Under the pieces are notes generated by a model. That model was given only the letters and a program-made list of their open reading frames with translations, was not told the DNA's origin and searched no databases. Of a stretch of 8,283 nucleotides of DNA, positions 1-6,222 are shown piece after piece. Each line of letters begins with the position of its first letter. Positions within the stretch are counted from its first letter, which is position 1. The DNA lies in contig CAMBDN010000109.1 in NCBI GenBank assembly GCA_945865355.1, forward strand, positions 1-8,283. Direction: 5' to 3'. Position numbers and translations under genes: made by a program. This stretch comes from Legionella genomosp. 1. Lineage in GTDB: Bacteria; Pseudomonadota; Gammaproteobacteria; Legionellales; Legionellaceae.

Positions 1-1518
1 GTTCAAACGAATCAAATGTCTTGCCATGTAAAACAATTGTTGAGCTTCTGTTGGATCTTGGACATTAAAAACCGCATTCGGGTGCGCTGATTCTAGTGTT
101 GCTTTTTGCGTGCGAAGAGATGCTATTTTTTCGGAGAGAATGAGGCGGACGTGCTCGTCATATTCTTGTTCGTGTTGCTCAGCGTAAGCGAAGGTGGCGG
201 GGTTGCGTAGAACATGCTGAAGGACAGCAAGATGTCCGTTTTCGGCAGCAGAGTGAAAGGCCCAGAAATTATTAGACCCTATCATCTCTTGGAGCTGTCC
301 TGGCGCTACCTTTTCTTCTAAATAATGTAAGACAGCAAGATGTCCGCTTTCGGCAGCAAAGTGAAATGCTTGGAAATTACTAGATCCTATCATCTCTTGG
401 AGCCTGTCCGGCGTTACCTTTTCTTCTAAATAATGTAAGACATCCAGATGTCCGTTTCTGGCAGCATGGCAAAAGGCATCGAAACCATAAGCCCCTATCA
501 TCTCTTGGAACCTGTCCGGCGCTACCTTTGATTCTAAATAATGTAAGACATCAAGATGTCCGTTTTGTGCAGCAGAGAGAAAGATCCCGAAATCATCAGA
601 CCCTATCATCTCTTGGAGCCTGTCCGGCGCCACCTTTGTTTCTAAATAATGTAAGACATCAAGATGTCCGTTTTGTGCAGCAGAGAGAAACGCACCGAAA
701 GTATTAGATCCTATCATCTCTTGGAGCCCGTCCGGCGTTAGCTTTACTTCTAAATAAAGTAAGACAGCAAGATGTCCGTTTTTGGCAGCATCGCGAAAAG
801 CCCAGAAATCATCAGACCTTATCATCGCCTGGAGCCCGTCCGGCGCTACCTTTGATTCTAAATAATGTAAGACATTAAGATGTCCGTTTTGAGCAGCAGA
901 GAGAAAAGCACCGAAATTATTAGATCCTATCATCTCTTGGAGCCTGATCGGCGCTACCTTTGCTTCTAAATAATGTAAGACATCAAGATGTCCGTTTACG
1001 GCAGCCTCGCGAAAGGCCCAGAAATCATAATACCCTATTATTTCTTGGAGCCTGATCGGCGCTACCTTTTCTTCTAAATAATGTAAGACAGCAAGATGTC
1101 CGTTTTTGGCAGCAGAGAGAAAGGCCATGAAATCACCAGACCCTATTATCTCCTGGAGCCTGTCCGGTGCTAACTTTTTTTCTAAATAATGTAAGACATC
1201 AAGACGACCATGTAGAGCCGTCATTTGGAACAAGCGCTTTTCACTCATGCCTAATAGCCCCCCGAGGCTCACCAAGGTTTCCGCAATTAATAGTGGGTGA
1301 CTGCATGCGATAGCCAACCAGGAACAGTCTTTCTTGGACGGTGTAGTAAGTTTCAGCGAGCAATCTTCTATTTGAGTGCGTATCCCATCATCGCTTGCCT
1401 GCATCAAGGGAAGAATATGATCGGGAAGTTCCCGGCTAAAAAGAGTTTCCCAATCCGATCGCGGTATCAACCGAGCATAAGGGTGCGCCATTCGTGCTTC
1501 TTCAGAATTAAATTTCAT
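1..1518 (-). CDS. Ankyrin-repeat protein, C-terminus beyond left edge
   Basis: The minus frame is open from the ATG at 1518 to base 1, giving 506 residues without a stop, so the C-terminus is outside the window. The start is supported by AAGGG seven bases upstream. Residues 1-95 are a non-repeat N-terminal region with no signal peptide or membrane segment. Residues about 97-440 are ten 36-residue ankyrin-like units with core NGHLDVLHYLE and linker KVAPDRLQEMIGS. The rest (about 441-506) is charged and helical, probably capping or coiled coil. Ankyrin repeats are protein-binding solenoids; in Legionella and Coxiella such proteins are often Dot/Icm-secreted effectors, but the C-terminal secretion signal cannot be inspected here. 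Units are 36 rather than the usual 33 residues. No catalytic domain is visible and no specific function can be given. Confidence 0.9.
   Translation of the reverse strand, partial: MKFNSEEARMAHPYARLIPRSDWETLFSRELPDHILPLMQASDDGIRTQIEDCSLKLTTPSKKDCSWLAIACSHPLLIAETLVSLGGLLGMSEKRLFQMTALHGRLDVLHYLEKKLAPDRLQEIIGSGDFMAFLSAAKNGHLAVLHYLEEKVAPIRLQEIIGYYDFWAFREAAVNGHLDVLHYLEAKVAPIRLQEMIGSNNFGAFLSAAQNGHLNVLHYLESKVAPDGLQAMIRSDDFWAFRDAAKNGHLAVLLYLEVKLTPDGLQEMIGSNTFGAFLSAAQNGHLDVLHYLETKVAPDRLQEMIGSDDFGIFLSAAQNGHLDVLHYLESKVAPDRFQEMIGAYGFDAFCHAARNGHLDVLHYLEEKVTPDRLQEMIGSSNFQAFHFAAESGHLAVLHYLEEKVAPGQLQEMIGSNNFWAFHSAAENGHLAVLQHVLRNPATFAYAEQHEQEYDEHVRLILSEKIASLRTQKATLESAHPNAVFNVQDPTEAQQLFYMARHLIRLN
193..1230 (-). 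repeat. Ten tandem 108-bp ankyrin-coding units
   Basis: The plus-strand landmark aagatgtccg, or a one-base variant of it, recurs at 229, 337, 445, 553, 661, 769, 877, 985 and 1093. A degenerate copy lies at 1201. The period is exactly 108 bp without indels. The segments encoding GHL-VLHYLE and LQEMIG are almost identical even at synonymous sites, while a few codons per unit differ. This indicates recent tandem duplication or ongoing gene conversion. The first unit (residues about 97-117) and the last (about 421-440) diverge, as expected for capping repeats. Confidence 0.93.
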
Positions 1519-1525
1519 GCTATAG

Positions 1526-1530
1526 CCCTT
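1526..1530 (-). promoter_or_regulatory. Shine-Dalgarno of the ankyrin gene
   Basis: On the minus strand AAGGG lies seven bases before the ATG at 1518. This fixes that ATG as the start in preference to the second in-frame ATG nine codons further on. Confidence 0.65.
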
Positions 1531-1844
1531 AAAAAAGATGAGTGACACGATTTAGGTCAAATCAAGCATTAAAAATGCAAATTAAGATTAACAAAAGACA
1601 TCAGGATATGGGATAAAGCCTTACCAGGGGCTTCCATTTTTATGGCGTTGTTAATTGATTTGATAAAGCTCTGAGCAAAATCCAGTGGTTGCTTTAAGCA
1701 ACATCCCTATTCTCAACAGCAAACGAGCGCGCGAATCTAACATAACTCCTTATTACAGAAAAGACTCGGCGTGTTAAATTTAAAAATTTGATCATCAAGT
1801 TAAATGTGGTTTTTTCTTTCGCGCGTATTTCCCTGATATAAACC

Positions 1845-1873
1845 TATGCTACTTATTTCAATAAGTATATAAT
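1845..1873 (+). promoter_or_regulatory. Putative udg promoter with overlapping dyad
   Basis: A perfect TATAAT stands at 1868-1873, 39 bases before the udg ATG. The hexamer 17 bases upstream (TATGCT, 1845-1850) is a poor -35. The spacer is occupied by an inverted repeat ACTTATT-tc-AATAAGT (1851-1866). A -10 with a weak -35 and a dyad in the spacer is a layout in which a regulator could act, but no regulator is identified. Confidence 0.45.
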
Positions 1874-1912
1874 TTCCAGTGAATTGACCATTATTTTATG
1901 AAGTTTTAACTC

Positions 1913-2542
1913 ATGCCACATGATTTGCGTCATTATTATTTACAACAATTGGGAATTGAACCGTGGGTTCTGCGCGGGAATAAAACACATAAAAAAGATT
2001 TGAGGCAGCTCGCTGCGGATGTATCTAGCTGTATCCGTTGTCCTCTTCATAAGACACGTAATCAAACTGTTTTTTCGCGTGGTAATCCCGATGCTAAATT
2101 GATGATCATAGGTGAAGCACCTGGGATTGATGACGATGAACAAGGCCTGCCGTTTGTAGGCAAAGCAGGTGGATTGTTAAATAAGATGCTAAGTAGTGTT
2201 GGTTTATCAAGTGAAGACGTTTATATTGCCAATCTTCTAAAATGCCGTCTGCCGGATAATCGAGATCCACACGTTGAGGAGATTACGCACTGTAGTAGCT
2301 TCCTGTCGAAGCAGATAGCACTTGTAGCTCCTGACTTAATTTTAGCAGTGGGTCATCTTGCTGGGCAATTTCTTCTGAATGCAACGGTAACACTTAATAA
2401 TATGCGTGGCAAAATAAATGATTACCATGGTATACCGGTTTTAGTTAGTTATCACCCCGTATCTTTGTTACACAATCCTGTTGATAAAAAAAATGCTTAC
2501 TTAGACTTGGTGCTGGTTAAGCAAATGTTGGTTGGCGTTTAA
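1913..2542 (+). CDS. Family 4 uracil-DNA glycosylase
   Basis: This enzyme removes uracil from DNA (deaminated cytosine or misincorporated dUMP) to start base-excision repair. The 209-residue protein has the four iron-sulfur cysteines with family 4 spacing: C40 and C43 (CIRC), C111 and C127. Motif A is GEAPGIDDDEQGLPFVGKAG at 67-86, followed by LLKCRLPDNRDP (108-119) and motif B SYHPVSLLHNP at 179-189 with H181. The first ~35 residues (YLQQLGIEPWVLR) match the N-terminal extension common in gammaproteobacterial members. Position 187 is His where many relatives have Arg after the HPxxLL stretch. The start is the first ATG in the frame; its Shine-Dalgarno is weak (GAAG about 12 bases upstream). 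It stands 14 bases before a REP-like palindrome. The family assignment is secure; I give no gene symbol because naming varies. Confidence 0.93.
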   Translation: MPHDLRHYYLQQLGIEPWVLRGNKTHKKDLRQLAADVSSCIRCPLHKTRNQTVFSRGNPDAKLMIIGEAPGIDDDEQGLPFVGKAGGLLNKMLSSVGLSSEDVYIANLLKCRLPDNRDPHVEEITHCSSFLSKQIALVAPDLILAVGHLAGQFLLNATVTLNNMRGKINDYHGIPVLVSYHPVSLLHNPVDKKNAYLDLVLVKQMLVGV

Positions 2543-2555
2543 TTATATTAACCAC

Positions 2556-2590
2556 GTAGCCCGGATGACGCTGTGCTGCATTCGGGCTAC
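2556..2590. repeat. REP-like palindrome starting with GTAG
   Basis: The arms GTAGCCCGGATG (2556-2567) and CATTCGGGCTAC (2579-2590) pair over 12 positions, with one G-T wobble, around an 11-base loop. The GTAG head and GCCCGGAT stem resemble REP elements dispersed by REP-associated tyrosine transposases. It lies 14 bases after the udg stop and 19 bases before the next start. There is no T-tract, so a classic intrinsic terminator is unlikely, but the hairpin could stabilise the udg transcript 3' end. No second copy was seen in this window. Confidence 0.7.
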
Positions 2591-2608
2591 CTTCATTGAC
2601 GTCTTTGT

Positions 2609-3133
2609 ATGTTTACACTGAGCTCTATTCATAGAAAATGTACTTTTACTGATGTTATTAGGAAGAATGGCTTTTCTTTAATTGAGCTTTTAGTTGGACT
2701 TTCCATACTGACGATCATCCTTTGTTTCAGTGTCTCCTTTGCACCGTTGTTGTACAAAAAAAATCAGTTGCAGACGATGGTTCATACCGTAAAGACAGCC
2801 ATTAATTTTGCGAGAACAGAAGCGTTAAGCACCGGCGATGTTCTTGTTTTGACGCATTTACCTGGGGCAATCGATTGGTCAGAGGGTATGTTACTTTTTG
2901 TTGATAATGGCAACCACCATCGTTATACGCCAAATTCAAAGCTCGTACATGAATGGCGTTGGAACCCCGCGGGGATAAGGATGCAGTGGCGAGGTTTTCA
3001 GTCAACTGAGTATTTATTATTTTCGCCAGATATCACCTCCAGTGCAGTAAATGGGTATTTCTTAATCTCAAATACTAAAGGTGAGGTAAAACTAGTGATT
3101 AATCGTTTGGGACGACTTAAAGAGACTATATAA
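2609..3133 (+). CDS. fimT: FimT/GspH-type type IV minor prepilin
   Basis: The 174-residue protein carries a class III prepilin signal: a basic leader ending IRKNG (G21), then FSLIELLVGLSILTI with Glu at mature position 5 and a hydrophobic helix to about residue 45. PilD would cleave after G21 and the protein would join the pilus or pseudopilus in the inner membrane. A GspH/FimT-like segment follows (INFARTEALSTGD, residues 65-77), then a beta-rich region. The C-terminus reads INRLGRLKETI; G168-R169-L170-K171 resembles the GRxR DNA-binding motif described for FimT of naturally transformable bacteria, with Lys replacing the last Arg. The leader is long; an in-frame TGA at 2597 excludes an upstream start, and no Shine-Dalgarno is evident. 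FimU or GspH are alternatives; FimT fits best because no other pilin or secretion genes adjoin. Confidence 0.8.
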   Translation: MFTLSSIHRKCTFTDVIRKNGFSLIELLVGLSILTIILCFSVSFAPLLYKKNQLQTMVHTVKTAINFARTEALSTGDVLVLTHLPGAIDWSEGMLLFVDNGNHHRYTPNSKLVHEWRWNPAGIRMQWRGFQSTEYLLFSPDITSSAVNGYFLISNTKGEVKLVINRLGRLKETI

Positions 3134-3146
3134 ACACGATTATAAT
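3117..3146 (+). promoter_or_regulatory. Weak putative promoter before ubiC
   Basis: TATAAT at 3141-3146 lies 44 bases before the ubiC ATG. The upstream hexamer TTAAAG (3117-3122, 18-base spacer) matches the -35 consensus poorly and lies inside the end of the prepilin gene. ubiC may equally be read from upstream. Confidence 0.3.
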
Positions 3147-3190
3147 TACGGTAAAATTACTTCTTTTTTCAAGATTAACGAATAAACTTC

Positions 3191-3736
3191 ATGTTAATTC
3201 AAATAAATCCAGATAAACTTCTCCCTGTAAAATGCGAACTATCCTCAACACTATTACCGTGGATAACTTATGAAGATTCATTAACAGAACGCTTGCATCA
3301 AAAAGCCGGGGATGCTCGGTTAGAAGTATTAGGGCAGCAGTGGGAAGCACCTAATTGGTGGGATAAGCAGGTGCTGCATATTAAGACTGAGCCTGTATTT
3401 CATCGTGAAATTTTAATGTGGGCTGGGAAAGAGGCTTGTTGGTATGCTCGTACAATACTCCCAAAAGAAACATATAGGGCTGAGCCTTCATTCTTTGACC
3501 GATTGCAAAATGAATCGATGGGTGAGTTGATTTTTAATGAATCACGAATAAAGCGTGCTTATCTGATGCATTATCCCATCTGTAAACAATCGATTGAGTA
3601 CTCCTGGTTATCGCAGGCAATGCATGGTAATGCAACGGTTTTATGGGTGCGTGCGTCTGCATTTGTTCTTCAAGGTAAATTTCCTTTTTATCTACTCGAA
3701 ACATTATTACCGGCGCTGGAAAGGTATTCGAATTGA
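3191..3736 (+). CDS. ubiC: Chorismate lyase (chorismate pyruvate-lyase)
   Basis: UbiC removes pyruvate from chorismate to give 4-hydroxybenzoate, the first committed step of ubiquinone synthesis, in the cytosol. The 181-residue protein is slightly longer than the E. coli enzyme (about 165). Visible family features are LPWITYEDSLTERL (22-35), HREILMW with R72 aligning to the catalytic Arg76 of E. coli, the WYARTILP block (84-91), LWVRASAFVLQGKFPF (151-166), and E170 in LLETLLP aligning to Glu155. No signal peptide is present. The gene overlaps ubiA by four bases (TTGA), which implies translational coupling and agrees with the pathway: its product is the UbiA substrate. No strong Shine-Dalgarno precedes the ATG. 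Confidence 0.93.
   Translation: MLIQINPDKLLPVKCELSSTLLPWITYEDSLTERLHQKAGDARLEVLGQQWEAPNWWDKQVLHIKTEPVFHREILMWAGKEACWYARTILPKETYRAEPSFFDRLQNESMGELIFNESRIKRAYLMHYPICKQSIEYSWLSQAMHGNATVLWVRASAFVLQGKFPFYLLETLLPALERYSN
3718..3724 (+). promoter_or_regulatory. Shine-Dalgarno for the TTG start of ubiA
   Basis: GGAAAGG inside the end of ubiC lies eight bases before the TTG at 3733. It supports that start over the in-frame ATG at 3769, which would remove residues that normally precede the first membrane helix. Confidence 0.6.
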
Positions 3737-4581
3737 ACGCTCATAGGTTGAGTGCTTACTTTCGCTTGATGCGTTTTCATAAACCGGTGGGCATTTTATT
3801 ATTATGGTTTCCTACGGTTTGGGCATTATGGATTGCTAATAATGGCGCTCCTACCTTCATTTTAATGAGCTATTTTTTACTTGGAACCGTATTTATGAGG
3901 GCAGCTGGTTGTATCGTCAATGATATGGCTGATCGTCATATTGATAAGCACGTCAAGCGAACGTCTTTGCGCCCATTAACAACAGGCGAGATTAGTTTGG
4001 TAGAGGCATTATCGCTGTTGATGGTGCTGTTATTGCTTTCCCTTTTAATAGTGATGCAATTACCCATTTTATGCTTTTACTATGCACTGATAGCGCTGTT
4101 CATAACGATTTTATATCCCTTTTGTAAGCGATTTTTTCAAGCCCCCCAACTCATATTAGGACTAGCATTTTCTATGGGTATCCCTATGGCTTATGTTGCC
4201 TCTGGTATGATGCTTAATACCTCTGCTTTTTTGTTATTTGCATTGAATTTTGCATGGATTGTTTCCTACGACACCATGTATGCCATGGTTGATCGAGAGG
4301 ATGATTTACGTATCGGGGTAAAATCAACAGCTGTTTTATTTGCACAATATGACTGCGTTATTATCCTAGGTCTACAAGTTTTTTTTCATGCAGTATGGCT
4401 TTATCTAGCCTTGAACCTTCATTACTCAGGATTATTTTATGTATTCTGGTCGCTAGCGGTCCTCTTATTAATTCAACAGCAACGGCTGATGTACCAAAGA
4501 AAAACCAATGCCTATTTTGCAGCATTTTCTTCAAACATTTGGTATGGATTTTTGATGTGGGCTGCATTGATTGTGGGATAG
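3733..4581 (+). CDS. ubiA: 4-hydroxybenzoate polyprenyltransferase
   Basis: UbiA attaches the polyprenyl side chain to 4-hydroxybenzoate at the inner membrane, the second step of ubiquinone synthesis. The 282-residue protein is almost wholly hydrophobic with eight or nine predicted helices, for example around 20-35, 43-60, 93-109, 113-130, 140-157, 164-180, 208-227, 234-248 and 266-282. Both Mg-prenyl-diphosphate motifs are intact: NDMADRHID at 63-71 and YDTMYAMVDREDD at 179-191, the latter followed by LRIGVKSTA. The N-terminal RLMRFHKPVGILLLWFPT (11-28) is also typical. Translation starts at TTG 3733, overlapping the ubiC stop, with GGAAAGG at good spacing; ATG 3769 is the alternative. It faces deoC tail to tail across a 22-base gap with no obvious terminator. 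Confidence 0.95.
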   Translation: MNAHRLSAYFRLMRFHKPVGILLLWFPTVWALWIANNGAPTFILMSYFLLGTVFMRAAGCIVNDMADRHIDKHVKRTSLRPLTTGEISLVEALSLLMVLLLLSLLIVMQLPILCFYYALIALFITILYPFCKRFFQAPQLILGLAFSMGIPMAYVASGMMLNTSAFLLFALNFAWIVSYDTMYAMVDREDDLRIGVKSTAVLFAQYDCVIILGLQVFFHAVWLYLALNLHYSGLFYVFWSLAVLLLIQQQRLMYQRKTNAYFAAFSSNIWYGFLMWAALIVG

Positions 4582-4603
4582 GGGGATAGTCTGCTGCTGT
4601 GCA

Positions 4604-5395
4604 CTAGGATTTCGACAGATTTCGCTGAGCTATGATCAGATCATCGAGCAGGCTGCTTGCACCGATACGAAACCAAGCGTTATTCAATGGGCGATTCAAC
4701 ATGTGTTGCGCTAGTCGCATATAACTCAATGCTTGCTCAGGCGTTTTTATACCTCCCGATACTTTAAGACCACAAACGGATTGGCTATCAATGATGGCGC
4801 TTAACATTGAAAATGCAGCCGGCACAGTTGCACCCATTGCAATTTTTCCTGTAGATGTCTTGAGAAAATCACAGCCGCTGTTAATGATCTCAAGACTTAG
4901 CTCATAAATAAGCTGGTTTGAGGGTAGGGCTCCTGTCTCAATAATAACTTTAAAGGTAAGCTCATGTTGTTTGCAGAGTAGAAATAGGTCATGGCAATTT
5001 TCAAGTGCTTCATGTTGCTTACCAGCAAGATAATCCTGATACGGAAAAACATAATCAATTTCGTCAACTTTCTTAGCAGCTACGGTATGTTCAATACTTT
5101 CCAATAATTGATGCTGGGGCTGACTGCCTGTAGGGAAGTTGATAACAGTCGCCCGCTTTAAATTGATATTTGGATCAATGTCATCTAGATGTTCTGGAAA
5201 AACACAAATGGCTGCAACGTCGTTCTGCATGCCCTTGATTGACAGATCATAAATTGCTTGGGGTGTTGCATGACTGTCTAGCATTGTTAAGTCAATTAAA
5301 GGAATAATATCCCTCCACGACGTTTGACTGCTAACTCGATTTAAACGATTTATTTCTTGCAATAAAACAGACAGCTTGTTGTCGAAGCTAATCAT
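4604..5395 (-). CDS. deoC: Deoxyribose-phosphate aldolase
   Basis: DeoC is a class I aldolase that splits 2-deoxy-D-ribose 5-phosphate into acetaldehyde and glyceraldehyde 3-phosphate. The 263 residues match the E. coli type (259). Catalytic residues are present: D114 in DEIDYVFPY, the Schiff-base lysine K184 in KTSTGK, and K211 in GLKVSGG, which aligns to E. coli Lys201. ATVINFPTG (82-90) and VIIETG (150-155) complete the TIM-barrel pattern. It is the last gene of the salvage operon; its ATG overlaps the punA stop as ATGA (5392-5395), implying coupling. To use sugar from purine nucleosides it would need phosphopentomutase, which is not in the window. Confidence 0.95.
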   Translation of the reverse strand: MISFDNKLSVLLQEINRLNRVSSQTSWRDIIPLIDLTMLDSHATPQAIYDLSIKGMQNDVAAICVFPEHLDDIDPNINLKRATVINFPTGSQPQHQLLESIEHTVAAKKVDEIDYVFPYQDYLAGKQHEALENCHDLFLLCKQHELTFKVIIETGALPSNQLIYELSLEIINSGCDFLKTSTGKIAMGATVPAAFSMLSAIIDSQSVCGLKVSGGIKTPEQALSYMRLAQHMLNRPLNNAWFRIGASSLLDDLIIAQRNLSKS

Positions 5396-6222
5396 TTTAA
5401 TTCAGTAACAAACTGTTTGACGAGTCGATTTAGTTTTTCAGCTGCCTGTGTGGCTACCGATACAACTGCCTCATGACAATGGCTGGTATGAGCAAGGCCT
5501 GTGGCATAGTTCGTAATGGTGGCAATTACCGCTACTCTCATCCCACAATGGTTAGCAACCAATACTTCGGGAACCGTTGACATACCAACGGCGTCCGCGC
5601 CCAAAATACGAAATGCTCTAATTTCAGCCGCTGTTTCATAGTTAGGTCCTAGCACCGATAAATATACACCTTGGTTGAGAGAAATATTTTTTTGATGCGC
5701 GATCAGTAATAACTGCTCACGCATTCCGAGGTCGTATGCATTGTCCAATGGTAAAAAACGTGGGCCAAATTCGTCATCATTTGGGCCAACCAGAGGGTTG
5801 CCTGGTTGCAAATTGATGTGATCGGTTATCAACATCAATGATCCTGGACCCACGTCTTCACGTAATGAGCCTGAAGCATTTGTTGCTAGAAAATAATCAC
5901 AGCCCAACAATTTTAAGGTGCGCACGTATGTTTTTACGGTGTCGTGATTTGCGCCTTCGTAGGTATGAGCTCTGCCCTGAAGACATACAACACCTACACC
6001 TGAATGGTGGCCTAAAACGATATTACCGCCGTGACCATGTACAGTAATTTTCGGAAATCCAGGAAGCTGGTCGTAGCTAATTGATACAGCATCATCCAGC
6101 TCATCTGCAAAGCTACCCAGTCCTGAGCCAAGAACAATGCCAATTCTTGGTTTGAATGAGGGTAATCGTTCTTTTATTTTCGCGGCGGCTAAATGTGCCA
6201 GTGTTGGGTTCGTATTAGTCAT
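5392..6222 (-). CDS. punA: Purine-nucleoside phosphorylase, trimeric type
   Basis: This cytosolic enzyme phosphorolyses inosine, guanosine and their deoxy forms to free base and (deoxy)ribose 1-phosphate. The 276-residue length and motifs place it in the trimeric (human PNP / PunA / XapA) group rather than the hexameric DeoD group. Phosphate-site residues are GSGLG (32-36) and GRAHTYEG (83-90, with R84 and H86). Sugar and base contacts are GPNYETAAE (192-200, E200 aligning to human Glu201), VGMSTVPE (212-219) and TNY with N238 aligning to human Asn243. Substrate choice between the guanosine/inosine and xanthosine types cannot be settled by eye. The ATG overlaps the cdd stop and the stop overlaps the deoC start, both as ATGA, so the three genes are probably one translationally coupled operon. 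Confidence 0.93.
   Translation of the reverse strand: MTNTNPTLAHLAAAKIKERLPSFKPRIGIVLGSGLGSFADELDDAVSISYDQLPGFPKITVHGHGGNIVLGHHSGVGVVCLQGRAHTYEGANHDTVKTYVRTLKLLGCDYFLATNASGSLREDVGPGSLMLITDHINLQPGNPLVGPNDDEFGPRFLPLDNAYDLGMREQLLLIAHQKNISLNQGVYLSVLGPNYETAAEIRAFRILGADAVGMSTVPEVLVANHCGMRVAVIATITNYATGLAHTSHCHEAVVSVATQAAEKLNRLVKQFVTELK

Larger units (their letters stand above)
1519..1912. other. 394-base divergent intergenic region
   Basis: No gene, tRNA or mobile element is seen between the divergent ankyrin gene and udg. It must hold both promoters. It contains several short dyads. One is gcatt/aatgc around 1566-1578. Another has 7-bp arms GTTGCTT/AAGCAAC at 1688-1702. A third is TTGAT-c-ATCAA at 1788-1798, flanked by a direct repeat GTTAAAT (1773 and 1799). 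The last has 7-bp arms at 1851-1866, next to a TATAAT. A T-run at about 1810-1815 follows no plus-strand gene. I could not place a convincing promoter for the ankyrin gene. Confidence 0.6.

Noticed and set aside
193..1230. CRISPR-like regularly spaced repeats
   Set aside because: The units are contiguous 108-bp tandem copies with an uninterrupted ankyrin reading frame, not short repeats separated by unique spacers.
1391..1445. Possible F-box (ELPDHILPLM) in the ankyrin protein N-terminus
   Set aside because: The resemblance is limited to an LPxxIL-like core; the rest of the F-box pattern is missing, so it was not annotated.
1297..1545. Open frame of 82 codons on the plus strand
   Set aside because: It is antisense to the well-supported N-terminus of the ankyrin gene and has no ribosome-binding site or recognisable content.
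1566..1600. Possible PmrA-type TTAAT direct repeats upstream of the ankyrin gene
   Set aside because: TTAAT-like words occur but with a spacing that does not fit a one-turn tandem repeat, and the region is AT-rich.
1808..1816. T-run as an intrinsic terminator
   Set aside because: No plus-strand gene precedes it and the nearby dyad (1788-1798) is short and not adjacent.
4395..4589. 64-codon frame within the ubiA end
   Set aside because: It lies out of frame inside ubiA, whose protein is intact to its normal C-terminus.
4582..4603. Terminator between ubiA and deoC
   Set aside because: The 22-base gap shows no stable stem followed by a T-tract on either strand.
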